Source: Sphingomonas sp. HMP9
GTDB lineage: Bacteria; Pseudomonadota; Alphaproteobacteria; Sphingomonadales; Sphingomonadaceae
Length of the DNA stretch: 64,000 nt
Reading direction: 5' to 3'
Assembly: GCF_013374115.1 (NCBI RefSeq)
Contig: NZ_AP022673.1
Coordinates: 3,366,501 to 3,430,500, forward strand
The translations under genes and the position numbers were made by a program. Shown piece after piece: positions 50,011 through 58,520 of the stretch. Below the pieces are notes generated by a model. The model made no database searches. It was not told where the DNA came from and was given only the letters and a program-made list of their open reading frames with translations. Within the stretch, counting starts at the first letter, position 1, and each line of letters begins with the position of its first letter.

Positions 50011-51588
50011 ATGCCAAAAGTCCTCATTTCCGACAAAATGGATCCCCGCGCGGCGCAGATCTTCCGCGAGCGCGGCGTCGAGGTCGACGAGATCACCGGC
50101 AAGACTCCGCAAGAGCTGATGGCGATGATCGGCGCGTATGACGGCCTCGCGATCCGCAGCTCGACCAAGGTCACCAAGGAAATCCTCGAGCACGCCACCA
50201 ACCTGAAGGTCGTCGGCCGCGCCGGGATCGGCGTCGATAACGTCGACATCCCCGCCGCCTCGGCGAAGGGCGTGGTCGTCATGAACACCCCGTTCGGCAA
50301 CTCGATCACCACCGCCGAGCACGCGATCGCGCTGATGTTCGCGCTCGCCCGTCAGCTGCCCGAGGCCGATGCCTCGACGCAGGCCGGCAAGTGGGAGAAG
50401 AACCGCTTCATGGGCGTCGAGCTGACGTCGAAGACATTGGGCCTGATCGGCGCGGGCAATATCGGCTCGATCGTCGCCGACCGTGCGCGCGGCCTCAAGA
50501 TGAAGGTCGTCGCGTTCGATCCGTTCCTGACGCCCGAGCGCGCGGTCGAGATGGGCGTCGAGAAGGTCACGCTCGACGAGCTGCTCGCGCGCGCCGACTT
50601 CATCACGCTGCACACGCCGCTGACCGATCAGACGCGCAACATCCTCTCGGCCGAGGCGCTCGCCAAGACCAAGAAGGGCGTCCGCATCATCAACTGCGCA
50701 CGCGGCGGCCTGATCGACGAGGTCGCGCTGAAGGCGGCGCTCGATTCGGGTCAGGTCGGCGGCGCCGCGCTCGACGTGTTCGTCGAGGAGCCGGCCAAGG
50801 CTTCGCCGTTGTTCGGCACGCCCAACTTCGTCAGCACGCCGCATCTCGGCGCGTCGACCAGCGAGGCGCAGGTCAACGTCGCGATCCAAGTCGCCGAGCA
50901 GATGGCCGATTTCCTGATGTCGGGCGGCGTCACCAACGCGCTCAACATGCCGTCGCTGTCGGCCGAGGAAGCGCCGCGCCTGAAGCCGTACATGACGCTT
51001 GCCGAAAAGCTCGGCTCGATGGTCGGCCAGCTCGCGCATGGCTCGATCGACCGGATCTCGGTGCATAGCGAGGGCGCGGTTGCCGAACTCAACCCCAAGC
51101 CGATCACCAGCGCGGTGCTGGCCGGCTTCCTGAAAACGCAGACCGCGACCGTCAACATGGTCAACGCGCCGCTGCTCGCGCGCGACCGCGGCGTCGAGGT
51201 GCGCGAAGTCCGCACCGAGCGCGAGGGCGATTACCACACGCTGCTGCGCGTCGCGGTCCGCACCGAGGACGGCGAGCGCTCGGTCGCCGGCACGCTGTTC
51301 GGCGATCAGGCGCCGCGTCTGGTCGAGCTGTTCGGCGTCAAGATCGAGGCCGATCTGGCGGGCCCGATGCTCTACGTCGTCAACGTCGACGCGCCGGGCT
51401 TCATCGGTCGCCTTGGCACGGCGCTCGGCGAGGCGGGCGTCAACATCGGCACCTTCCACCTCGGCCGTCGTTCGGCGGGCGGCGAGGCGGTGCTGCTGCT
51501 GTCGGTCGACGAGCCGGTGACGCCGGACCTGCTGACCAAGGTCCGCGCGCTCCCGGGCGTGAAGACCGCAATGGGCCTGAACTTCTAA
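50011..51588 (+). CDS. serA: D-3-phosphoglycerate dehydrogenase
   Basis: 525-aa NAD-dependent enzyme, first step of serine synthesis. Substrate domain (IRSSTKVTKEIL, RAGIGVDNVD), NAD-binding domain (GLIGAGNIGSIVADRA), catalytic arginine/glutamate/histidine region (INCARGGLIDE ... FVEEPAKASP ... TPHLGASTSEAQ). Then the intervening domain and C-terminal ACT domain (DAPGFIGRLGTALGEAGVNI) where serine would bind as feedback inhibitor. This is the long type I form. GGAG precedes the ATG. Confidence 0.97.
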   Translation: MPKVLISDKMDPRAAQIFRERGVEVDEITGKTPQELMAMIGAYDGLAIRSSTKVTKEILEHATNLKVVGRAGIGVDNVDIPAASAKGVVVMNTPFGNSITTAEHAIALMFALARQLPEADASTQAGKWEKNRFMGVELTSKTLGLIGAGNIGSIVADRARGLKMKVVAFDPFLTPERAVEMGVEKVTLDELLARADFITLHTPLTDQTRNILSAEALAKTKKGVRIINCARGGLIDEVALKAALDSGQVGGAALDVFVEEPAKASPLFGTPNFVSTPHLGASTSEAQVNVAIQVAEQMADFLMSGGVTNALNMPSLSAEEAPRLKPYMTLAEKLGSMVGQLAHGSIDRISVHSEGAVAELNPKPITSAVLAGFLKTQTATVNMVNAPLLARDRGVEVREVRTEREGDYHTLLRVAVRTEDGERSVAGTLFGDQAPRLVELFGVKIEADLAGPMLYVVNVDAPGFIGRLGTALGEAGVNIGTFHLGRRSAGGEAVLLLSVDEPVTPDLLTKVRALPGVKTAMGLNF

Positions 51589-51593
51589 CCAGA

Positions 51594-51620
51594 CTCCCTC
51601 TCCCCAAAGGGGAGAGGGAG
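51594..51620. repeat. CCCTCTCCCC palindrome after serA
   Basis: Perfect stem CTCCCTCTCCCC / GGGGAGAGGGAG around a three-base loop, 6 nt after the serA stop. It could act as a terminator but lacks a T-run and belongs to the repeat family seen at 46641, 51661, 56257, 56668 and 60756. Confidence 0.7.
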
Positions 51621-51660
51621 CAGTGGCTGGCGCTGGCGCATGGTTGTGGTACGGATCTAG

Positions 51661-51761
51661 CCCTCTCCCCTCCGGGGAGAGGGTTGGGTGAGGGGCCGTT
51701 GGGACGGGTAGCGCTCGCGGCACCCCTCACCCCGGCCCTCTCCCCAAGGGGGAGAGGGAGC
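51661..51761. repeat. Short composite palindromic element upstream of DUF559 gene
   Basis: Palindrome CCCTCTCCCC-tcc-GGGGAGAGGG, then GGGTGAGGGG, a centre of 27 bp, CCCCTCACCCC and a second palindrome ending GGGGGAGAGGGAGC. The last palindrome runs to two bases before the GTG of the DUF559 gene and supplies its purine-rich ribosome site. Confidence 0.8.
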
Positions 51762-51762
51762 G

Positions 51763-52119
51763 GTGGCCAAGGTCGACGACGTTCTGCTGGATCGTGCGAA
51801 GCGGATGCGGCGTGAGCCTACGCTGGCCGAGGCGATGCTTTGGCGGCATCTTCGCGGGCGCCAGATTTCCGGCGTTAAATTCACTCGCCAGTTCGTCATC
51901 GGCCCCTACATCGCCGACTTCGCCGCGCGCGACGCGAAACTCGTCATCGAGGTTGACGGGGATACGCATAGTGACCAAGCGCGCGACGACAGCCGAACGG
52001 ATTGGCTCGAACGACAGGGATATCGCGTGATACGGTTCAGCAATGCCGACATCATGTCCGGGATGGACGGGGTCTGGCTGGTCATTTCGGCAGCCCTTGG
52101 CAAGGAGTCGGCGCAGTGA
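51763..52119 (+). CDS. DUF559 endonuclease-like protein, copy 1
   Basis: 118 aa. DUF559 proteins have a restriction-endonuclease/Vsr-like fold. Here: an N-terminal helix (REPTLAEAMLWRHLRGRQ), the core strands FTRQFVIGPYIADF and LVIEVDGDTH with acidic residues D and E in PD-(D/E)xK-like positions, and the end GYRVIRFSN. Start GTG 51763, whose ribosome site comes from the adjacent repeat. The stop overlaps the hisZ GTG by 4 nt (GTGA). A paralogue lies at 56251-56667. Nuclease activity and target are unknown. Confidence 0.8.
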   Translation: MAKVDDVLLDRAKRMRREPTLAEAMLWRHLRGRQISGVKFTRQFVIGPYIADFAARDAKLVIEVDGDTHSDQARDDSRTDWLERQGYRVIRFSNADIMSGMDGVWLVISAALGKESAQ

Positions 52120-53216
52120 CCGCACTCCTCCCCGAGGGATTTAGAGACCGCCTGCCGCCGTTCGCCGATTCGGCGGCGGCACTGGAAGCCCGCGTGCTCG
52201 AGGCCGCGCGCCTGCACGGCTACGAGCGCGTCGACCCGCCGCTCGCCGAATTCGCCGATGGGCTCGAGATGCGGCTGAAGGCAGGCGGGCTGCACGACGC
52301 GGTCCGCTTCGTCGATCCGGTGTCGCAGCGCACGCTCGCGATCCGTCCCGACATCACCGCGCAGGTCGCGCGGATCGCCGCCACGCGGATGGGGCATCAC
52401 CCGCGGCCGGTGCGGCTCAGCTATGCCGGCTCGGTCCTCAAACTGCGCGCGTCGCAGCTCGCGCCGGCGCGTGAGACGCGGCAGATCGGCTGCGAGCTGA
52501 TCGGGCTCGATTCGGTCGCCGCCGCGCAGGAACTCGTCGCGGTCGCGGTCGACATGATCACCGCTGCCGACGTCACCGGCGCCTCGATCGACTTCACGCT
52601 TCCCGACCTCGTGCCAACGCTCGCCGCCGGCCCGCTCCCCGTCGCACCCGAGCACGTCGCGACGCTGCGCGATCGCCTCGATGCGAAGGATGCCGGCGCG
52701 GTTGCCGCGCTCGCGCCTGCCTACCTCCCGCTGATCGAGGCCGCCGGGCCGTTCGCGCAGGCGATGGAGCGCCTCCGCGCGTTCGACACGAGCGGCGCGC
52801 TCGCCTCCCGCCTCGATGCGCTCGCACGCATCGCGGACGCGATCGACGGTCGCGTCGCGCTGACGCTCGATCCGACCGAGCGGCACGGGTTCGAATATCA
52901 GAGTTGGCTTGGCTTCTCGCTGTTCGCCGATGGCAGCGCGCGGGAGGTTGGCCGCGGCGGCACCTACACGATCGTCCACGAGACGGGCGCGGAGGAGGCC
53001 GCGACCGGTTTCTCGCTGTTCGCCGATGCTTTGGTCGGGCGCACCGCGAGCGTCGATCGCCGCCGCCTGTTCCTGCCGTTCGGCACGCCGACCAGCGAAG
53101 GCGCAGCGATGCGCGCGCAGGGCTGGGTCACCGTCGCCGCGCTCGAGGCGGGCGATACCCCCGAAGCACAGGTCTGCACGCATCTTTGGGTGGCGGGCGG
53201 CCCCCGCGCGCTGTAG
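52116..53216 (+). CDS. hisZ: ATP phosphoribosyltransferase regulatory subunit HisZ
   Basis: 366 aa. HisZ is a catalytically inactive histidyl-tRNA-synthetase relative that makes the short HisG active and feedback-sensitive in histidine synthesis. It shows the class II synthetase frame (LLPEGFRDRLPP, RPDITAQVARI, YAGSVLK, RETRQIGCELIG) and ends without an anticodon-binding domain. No hisG is in the window. GTG 52116 overlaps the DUF559 stop, so its translation is coupled to that gene. purA begins 30 nt later. Confidence 0.88.
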   Translation: MTALLPEGFRDRLPPFADSAAALEARVLEAARLHGYERVDPPLAEFADGLEMRLKAGGLHDAVRFVDPVSQRTLAIRPDITAQVARIAATRMGHHPRPVRLSYAGSVLKLRASQLAPARETRQIGCELIGLDSVAAAQELVAVAVDMITAADVTGASIDFTLPDLVPTLAAGPLPVAPEHVATLRDRLDAKDAGAVAALAPAYLPLIEAAGPFAQAMERLRAFDTSGALASRLDALARIADAIDGRVALTLDPTERHGFEYQSWLGFSLFADGSAREVGRGGTYTIVHETGAEEAATGFSLFADALVGRTASVDRRRLFLPFGTPTSEGAAMRAQGWVTVAALEAGDTPEAQVCTHLWVAGGPRAL

Positions 53217-53246
53217 GCGCTGCGGGTAATCCTCAGGAGATAGAGT

Positions 53247-54536
53247 TTGGCCAACGTAGCAGTCATCGGCGCGCAATGGGGCGACGAAGGCAAGGGCAAG
53301 ATCGTCGACTGGCTCGCCGAGCGGGCCGATATGGTCGTGCGGTTCCAGGGCGGCCACAATGCCGGCCACACGCTCGTCGTGGGCGAGAACGTGTACAAGC
53401 TGTCGCTGCTGCCCTCGGGCATCGTGCGCGGCACGCCGTCGTTCATCGGTAACGGCGTGGTGCTCGATCCCTGGGCGCTGAAGGACGAGATCGCCCGGCT
53501 CGGCGCGCAGGGCGTCGTCGCGACGCCGGAGACGCTGCGGATCGCCGATACCTGCGCGCTGATCCTGCCGTTCCACCGCGACCTCGACGGCCTGCGCGAG
53601 GATGCGAGCGGCGCCGGCAAGATCGGCACGACGCGTCGCGGCATCGGCCCAGCATACGAGGACAAGGTCGGCCGCCGCGCGATCCGCGTCTGCGACCTCG
53701 CGCATCTCGACGACCTCGGCCCGCAGCTCGATCGCCTGACCGCGCATCACGACGCACTCCGCGCAGGCTTCGGCGAGCCGCCGATCGACCGCGCGCAGCT
53801 GATCGCCGAGCTGCGCGAGATTGCCGGCTTCGTGCTGCCATTCGCCAAGCCCGTCTGGCGCGACCTCAACGCGGCGCGCGCAGCTGGCAAGCGCATCCTG
53901 TTCGAGGGCGCGCAGGGCGTGCTGCTCGACGTCGACCACGGCACCTATCCGTTCGTCACCTCGTCGAACACGATCGCCGGTGCCGCAGCCGGTGGTTCGG
54001 GCCTCGGGCCATCGGCGGTCGGCTTCGTGCTCGGCATCGCCAAGGCCTATACAACGCGGGTCGGCTCGGGACCGTTCCCGACCGAGCTGGAGAACGAGAC
54101 CGGCGAGCGCCTCGGCGTACGCGGCCACGAGTTCGGCACCGTTACCGGGCGGAAGCGCCGCTGCGGCTGGTTCGACGCGGTGCTGGTGCGCCAGGCGGCG
54201 GCGGTCGGTGGCATCACCGGCATCGCGCTGACCAAGATCGACGTGCTCGACGGGTTCGAGACGGTGTCGATCTGCACCGGCTATACGCTGCGCGGCGAGA
54301 CGCTCGATTATTTCCCGGCACATGCCGCCGATCAGGCGCTCGTGGAGCCGATCTACGAGACGATGGAAGGCTGGCAGGAGACGACCGCCGGTGCGCGCAG
54401 CTGGGCCGATCTGCCGGCGCAGGCGATCAAATATATCCGCCGCATCGAAGAACTGATCCGCTGCCCGGTAACGCTGGTGTCGACCAGCCCGCAGCGTGCC
54501 GACACGATCCTCGTCCGCGACCCGTTCTCGGACTGA
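53247..54536 (+). CDS. purA: Adenylosuccinate synthase
   Basis: 429-aa GTP-dependent enzyme joining IMP and aspartate on the way to AMP. N-terminal [40 protein letters not shown], the P-loop-like [20 protein letters not shown] and the C-terminal substrate loop [10 protein letters not shown] are all present. Start is TTG at 53247 behind AGGAGA. Normal length. Ends in a strong terminator at 54547. Confidence 0.97.
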   Translation: MANVAVIGAQWGDEGKGKIVDWLAERADMVVRFQGGHNAGHTLVVGENVYKLSLLPSGIVRGTPSFIGNGVVLDPWALKDEIARLGAQGVVATPETLRIADTCALILPFHRDLDGLREDASGAGKIGTTRRGIGPAYEDKVGRRAIRVCDLAHLDDLGPQLDRLTAHHDALRAGFGEPPIDRAQLIAELREIAGFVLPFAKPVWRDLNAARAAGKRILFEGAQGVLLDVDHGTYPFVTSSNTIAGAAAGGSGLGPSAVGFVLGIAKAYTTRVGSGPFPTELENETGERLGVRGHEFGTVTGRKRRCGWFDAVLVRQAAAVGGITGIALTKIDVLDGFETVSICTGYTLRGETLDYFPAHAADQALVEPIYETMEGWQETTAGARSWADLPAQAIKYIRRIEELIRCPVTLVSTSPQRADTILVRDPFSD

Positions 54537-54546
54537 GATAGACACG

Positions 54547-54578
54547 AAAAAGCCGGGCGATCGCTCGCCCGGCTTTTT
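54547..54578 (+). terminator. Rho-independent terminator of purA
   Basis: Perfect 14-bp stem AAAAAGCCGGGCGA / TCGCCCGGCTTTTT with loop TCGC, 10 nt after the purA stop. It is symmetric, so it can also end the minus-strand gene that converges on it from 54600. Confidence 0.95.
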
Positions 54579-54599
54579 CTCTATCCGCTTGCAGCAGGA

Positions 54600-55130
54600 T
54601 CAGCGCGGCGGCGTCGTGCCCGTCGTGCCACCCGTGGTCGAACCCATCGTGCCACCGGTCGTCGTTCCGCCCATGGTGCCCGTTCCGCCCATAGTGCCCG
54701 TGCCACCCATGGTGCCAGTACCGCCCATGGTGCCAGTACCGCCCATCGTGCCCGTGCTGCCGGTCGTACCGCCCATCGTGTCGGCGCCCATCGTGCTGCC
54801 GGTCGTGCCGGACATCGTGCTGCCCGTCGTGCCGGTGTCGCCCGTCGTGCCGCTCATGCTACCCGACGTCGTACCCTTCGTACGGCTACGGGCCTTGGTG
54901 CCGCGCTGCGTGCGAGTCGTCGTGGTCGAACGCGTGCTGGTCGAGGGCTTGGCCTGATCCATCGTGCCTGTCGACATACCACCGGTCGTGCTGCCTGCGG
55001 TCGAACCGCCCATGGTGCCGCCACTCGTCGTGCCGCCGCCCATCGTGCCACCGGTACCGCCGGTCGTCTGTGCCATTGCCACGCCCGGAATGATCAGGGC
55101 TGCTGCTGCGATTGAAGTCAGAATACGCAT
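54600..55130 (-). CDS. Secreted Gly/Thr/Met-repeat protein
   Basis: 176 aa. Signal peptide MRILTSIAAAALIIPGVAMAQ, then almost only Gly, Thr, Ser and Met, with one basic block (STRSTTTTRTQRGTKARSRT) in the middle. The C-terminal half contains five copies of the hexapeptide TMGGTG encoded by an 18-bp tandem repeat. No known domain; probably disordered, perhaps a surface or periplasmic protective protein. An EcfG-like promoter precedes it. ATG 55130 has GGAGAG upstream. Confidence 0.75.
   Translation of the reverse strand: MRILTSIAAAALIIPGVAMAQTTGGTGGTMGGGTTSGGTMGGSTAGSTTGGMSTGTMDQAKPSTSTRSTTTTRTQRGTKARSRTKGTTSGSMSGTTGDTGTTGSTMSGTTGSTMGADTMGGTTGSTGTMGGTGTMGGTGTMGGTGTMGGTGTMGGTTTGGTMGSTTGGTTGTTPPR
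54667..54756. repeat. 18-bp tandem repeat, five units
   Basis: Five consecutive 18-bp units of the form CCGCCCATGGTGCCxGTx; units three and four differ by one base. In frame within the Gly/Thr/Met-rich gene, so unit number changes would keep the frame. Confidence 0.9.
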
Positions 55131-55157
55131 TTCGCTCTCCTATGTTATTGAAGAGCA

Positions 55158-55182
55158 AGCGCTTCAGTTCTTCTAAGGTTCC
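55158..55182 (-). promoter_or_regulatory. EcfG-like general stress promoter
   Basis: Minus strand GGAAC (55182-55178), 16 bases, CGCT (55161-55158). One mismatch to GGAAC-N16-CGTT. It starts 5 nt from the aroC stop and would give a leader of about 25 nt before the ATG at 55130. Confidence 0.5.
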
Positions 55183-55186
55183 GCTG

Positions 55187-56254
55187 TCAGCCGCACTGGC
55201 CCCGATGCAGCAACGCCTGGTCGGCCAGCACGAGTGCCACCATCGCCTCGACCACGGGGACTCCGCGGATGCCGACGCAGGGATCGTGACGCCCCTTGGT
55301 GGCGATCGTCGCCGCTTCGCCGGTCGGGCTGATCGTCTCGACCGGGGTGAGGATCGAGCTGGTAGGCTTGAACGCGACCCGCAGACGGATCGGCTGGCCG
55401 GTGGCGATCCCGCCCGCGATTCCGCCGGCATGATTGGCAAGGAATTCGGGGCCATTCTCGCCCGGACGCATCGGATCGGCATTGGCCTCACCCGACAGCG
55501 CGGCGGCGGCGAACCCGTCGCCGATCTCGATCCCCTTGACCGCGTTGATGCTCATGCACGCCGACGCGAGTTCGGAATCGAGCTTGGCATAGAGCGGCGC
55601 GCCCCAGCCTGCCGGCACGCCCGTCGCCTCGCACGCGATCACTGCGCCGAGCGACGACCCCGACTTCCTCGCGGCGTCGACCAGCGTTTCCCAGCGCAAC
55701 GCCGCCGCGGCATCGGGGCAGAAGAACGGGTTCTGGTCGATCTGCGCGTCGTCGAAGTTCGCCGGATCGATCGCATCGCCGCCGATCGCCTCGACCCAGG
55801 CGCGCACGCGGACCTGCGGCACGACGAGCCGCGCGACCGCGCCGGCGGCAACGCGCGCCGCGGTCTCGCGCGCCGACGACCGGCCGCCGCCGCGATAATC
55901 CCGAAACCCGTATTTGGCGTCATAGGCATAGTCGGCGTGACCGGGGCGATAGGCCTTGGCGACGTCGGAATAATCCTTTGAGCGCTGGTCGACATTCTCG
56001 ATCATCAGGCTGATCGGGGTGCCGGTGGTACGCCCGTCGAACACGCCGGAGAGAATGCGGACGGTATCTGGCTCGCGCCGCTGCGTGGTGAACCGCGATG
56101 TGCCGGGGCGGCGCTTGTCGAGCCACGGCTGGATATCGGCCTCGGTCAGCGCGATCCCCGGCGGGCACCCGTCGACCACTGCGCCCAGCGCCGGCCCATG
56201 CGACTCGCCCCAAGTGGTAAACCGGAACATCCGCCCAAACGTGTTGACGCTCAA
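55187..56254 (-). CDS. aroC: Chorismate synthase
   Basis: 355-aa FMN-dependent enzyme that makes chorismate from EPSP, the last shikimate step. Signatures [64 protein letters not shown] and [25 protein letters not shown]. Start is TTG at 56254, whose ribosome site GGGGAGAGGG is part of a palindromic repeat. It overlaps the upstream DUF559 stop by TTGA. Normal length. Confidence 0.95.
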   Translation of the reverse strand: MSVNTFGRMFRFTTWGESHGPALGAVVDGCPPGIALTEADIQPWLDKRRPGTSRFTTQRREPDTVRILSGVFDGRTTGTPISLMIENVDQRSKDYSDVAKAYRPGHADYAYDAKYGFRDYRGGGRSSARETAARVAAGAVARLVVPQVRVRAWVEAIGGDAIDPANFDDAQIDQNPFFCPDAAAALRWETLVDAARKSGSSLGAVIACEATGVPAGWGAPLYAKLDSELASACMSINAVKGIEIGDGFAAAALSGEANADPMRPGENGPEFLANHAGGIAGGIATGQPIRLRVAFKPTSSILTPVETISPTGEAATIATKGRHDPCVGIRGVPVVEAMVALVLADQALLHRGQCG

Positions 56255-56667
56255 AACCCTCTCCCCTTGGGGGAGAGGGAGGGGCCCGCCGCAACGCGGT
56301 GGGAGGGTGAGGGGGCGTTGGCGCAGGCGACGATCGCCGCAGCAACACCATCGATATTCGTCATCACGTCATCATTCCCAAACCGGCATACCCGATAACC
56401 TTCGGCCTCTAATACCGCGGTTCGGCGTTTGTCATAGGCCTGCGCGTCATGTGTCGCGTGGGTATCGCCGTCGATTTCGACGACGAGGGCGATCTCAGCG
56501 CAGAGGAAATCGACGATATACGGGCCGAGCCAGACTTGGCGGCGAAATTTGAGCCCGACCAACTGGCGATTCCGGAGGATCTGCCAGACGCGATGTTCGG
56601 GCTCGGTGGGCGCGTTGCGCGCATCGCGTAGACGGTCTCGCGCCGCGATGCCGGGTGGCCGTTTCAT
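56251..56667 (-). CDS. DUF559 endonuclease-like protein, copy 2
   Basis: 138 aa. Same domain as the 51763 gene: helix [15 protein letters not shown], core [13 protein letters not shown] and [14 protein letters not shown], end [11 protein letters not shown]. The ATG at 56667 immediately follows the inner edge of one palindromic repeat. The last 21 or so residues (from [14 protein letters not shown]) are translated from the other repeat copy. The gene thus fills the space between two inverted repeats. The stop overlaps the aroC TTG. It interrupts the fabI-to-aroC order of the minus-strand gene run. Confidence 0.8.
   Translation of the reverse strand: MKRPPGIAARDRLRDARNAPTEPEHRVWQILRNRQLVGLKFRRQVWLGPYIVDFLCAEIALVVEIDGDTHATHDAQAYDKRRTAVLEAEGYRVCRFGNDDVMTNIDGVAAAIVACANAPSPSHRVAAGPSLSPKGRGF
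56257..56315. repeat. Left repeat flanking DUF559 copy 2
   Basis: Palindrome CCCTCTCCCC-tt-GGGGGAGAGGG, then AGGGGCCCG, a small hairpin CCGC-aac-GCGG and TGGGAGGGTGAGGGGG. Near-exact inverted copy of 56668-56724 except for the small loop. Confidence 0.85.
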
Positions 56668-56724
56668 CCCCTCACCCTCCCATGCTTTGCATGGGCCCCT
56701 CCCTCTCCCCTGAAGGGAGAGGGG
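56668..56724. repeat. Right repeat flanking DUF559 copy 2
   Basis: CCCCTCACCCTCCCATG, loop, CATGGGCCCCT, then the palindrome CCCTCTCCCCTGAAGGGAGAGGGG. It begins one base after the DUF559 start codon and supplies the ribosome site GGAGGGTGAGGGG on the minus strand. Confidence 0.85.
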
Positions 56725-56744
56725 AAGGTCGATGCGGCTTTTGC

Positions 56745-57548
56745 TTATGCCAACGCGATGTCGGGGGCGTCTTCGGCCTTCATACCGATCACGTTGTAGC
56801 CGGCGTCGACATGATGCGTCTCGCCCGTCACGCCGCTCGCGAGATCGCTCAGCAGGTACAGCCCGGCACCGCCGACATCGTCGATCGTCACGTTGCGCTT
56901 GAGCGGCGAGTTCAGCTCGTTCCACTTCAGGATGAGGCGGAAATCGCCGATGCCGCTGGCAGCCAGCGTCTTGATCGGGCCGGCCGAGATCGCGTTGACG
57001 CGGATGTTGTCGCGACCCAGATCGACCGCGAGATACTGCACGCTCGTCTCGAGCGCGGCCTTCGCCACCCCCATCACGTTGTAATGCGGGATCACCTTCT
57101 CGGCGCCGTAATAGCTGAGCGTCAGCATCGCGCCGCCCTCGGTCATCATCTTGGCCGCGCGCTGCGCCACCGCGACGAACGAATAGACGCTGATGTTCAT
57201 CGTCATCAGGAAATTGTCGAGGCTGGTATCGACGAACCGCCCGCGCAACTCGTTCTTGTCCGAAAAGCCGATCGCGTGGACGACGAAGTCGATCGTCGGC
57301 CATTCCTCCGCCAGCTTGTCGAAAGTCGCATCGAGCGCGCCCATGTCCGACACGTCGCAATCGAACAGCCGCGCCACGCCCAACTGCTCCGCAAGCGGGC
57401 GAACGCGCTTCTCCATCGTCTCGCCCTGATAGCTGAACGCGAGCTCCGCGCCCGCTTCGGACAGCTTCTTGGCGATCCCCCAGGCCAGCGACTTGTCGTT
57501 CGCCAGACCCATGATCAACCCACGCTTGCCCGCCATCAAACCGTTCAC
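56745..57548 (-). CDS. fabI: Enoyl-ACP reductase FabI
   Basis: 267-aa NADH-dependent enzyme that completes each fatty-acid elongation cycle; target of triclosan-type inhibitors. SDR fold with the FabI-type start GKRGLIMGLANDKSLAWGIA and catalytic Y-x6-K (SYYGAEKVIPHYNVMGVAKAALE). AISAGPIKTLAASGI follows. GTG 57548 overlaps the YihY stop by 4 nt; ATG 57536 (MAGKRG) is the alternative. Confidence 0.96.
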   Translation of the reverse strand: MNGLMAGKRGLIMGLANDKSLAWGIAKKLSEAGAELAFSYQGETMEKRVRPLAEQLGVARLFDCDVSDMGALDATFDKLAEEWPTIDFVVHAIGFSDKNELRGRFVDTSLDNFLMTMNISVYSFVAVAQRAAKMMTEGGAMLTLSYYGAEKVIPHYNVMGVAKAALETSVQYLAVDLGRDNIRVNAISAGPIKTLAASGIGDFRLILKWNELNSPLKRNVTIDDVGGAGLYLLSDLASGVTGETHHVDAGYNVIGMKAEDAPDIALA

Positions 57549-58513
57549 GCCGTCTCCGCCTCTGCCTGCATATCTGTAGCAGGATGCTCTAGCGTTGTTT
57601 CGGGTGGTTCCGCCAGTGCCGCGTTCAGATGCGCGCCGAATACCAGGCCGAGCCCAATGACATAGAAAAATAACAGCATGATGACGACGCCGGCGAGACT
57701 GCCATAGGTCAAGTCATACCCGCCGAGCCGCGACAGGATCACCGGCAGCAATGCGGTCGCGCTGACCCACCAGGCGGTGGTGAACATCGCGCCCGGCCAT
57801 TTCCGGCACTTCGAATAACGATAGCGCGACGGCGTCACCGAATAGAACAGGAGGTACAGAGCGCCGAACATCAGCAGGCCCGGGATCAGCCGCGACAGCC
57901 CGACCCAGCCCGCGGCGTCCTGCGCGAAGGGGAGGAGGCGGTAGATGAACTGCTCGGCCGCAGTCAGGATGCCCTGAACCAGGAACGAGAGCAGCGCGAT
58001 GATCACCGACAGGATGATGACGGCGGACGAGCCGAGCCGCGATTTCCAGAACGGTGCGGTCGCCTTGATCCCGTACGCGCGGTGGAAGATGTCACGGATC
58101 GTCTCGACGAAGCTGCCGACCGTCCATAACCCGACGAGCGCGCCGAGCCACAGCAGCGACCCGGTCCGCGCGGCAAGCACGTCGGCGATCGGCTTGCGCA
58201 ACAGGTCCCCGACATTGGGCGGCAACACGTTCAGGAAGGATTCGACCGCGCGCACCGTCTCGACGCTCTGCCCGAAGATCGACAGGATGGCCGCTGCGAC
58301 GATGAAGAACGGAAACACCGTCATCAGCGCGAGATAGGCGAGGTTGCCGGCGTGGATGAACCCGTCGTTGAACACGCCGATCGCCGCGCGCTTGAAGACT
58401 TCGAATGCGCGGCTGCCCGGCCTGACCTTCGCCATGCCGCGGTTGAGACGGGTGCGCGTGCCACCATGGTGGTGGTGGGCGCGCGCTTCGGGCGTAAGGG
58501 GACTATCGTTCAC
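57545..58513 (-). CDS. YihY/BrkB family inner-membrane protein
   Basis: 322 aa with about six membrane helices. Family motifs: GNLAYLALMTVFPFFIVAAA, the NVLPPNVGDLLRKP segment, LLWLGALVGLWTVGSFVETIRDIFHRAYG, and LLFFYVIGLGLVFGAHLNAAL near the end. Despite the old name ribonuclease BN it is a transporter-like or envelope protein of unknown function. GTG 58513 lies 7 nt after the cbpA-like stop. Acidic N- and C-terminal tails are cytoplasmic. Confidence 0.87.
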   Translation of the reverse strand: MNDSPLTPEARAHHHHGGTRTRLNRGMAKVRPGSRAFEVFKRAAIGVFNDGFIHAGNLAYLALMTVFPFFIVAAAILSIFGQSVETVRAVESFLNVLPPNVGDLLRKPIADVLAARTGSLLWLGALVGLWTVGSFVETIRDIFHRAYGIKATAPFWKSRLGSSAVIILSVIIALLSFLVQGILTAAEQFIYRLLPFAQDAAGWVGLSRLIPGLLMFGALYLLFYSVTPSRYRYSKCRKWPGAMFTTAWWVSATALLPVILSRLGGYDLTYGSLAGVVIMLLFFYVIGLGLVFGAHLNAALAEPPETTLEHPATDMQAEAETA

Positions 58514-58520
58514 AACGCGT

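Noticed and set aside
51594..51620. Palindrome after serA as its intrinsic terminator
   Set aside because: No T-run follows and the same sequence occurs in non-terminal places, so it is listed as a repeat; a terminating side effect remains possible.
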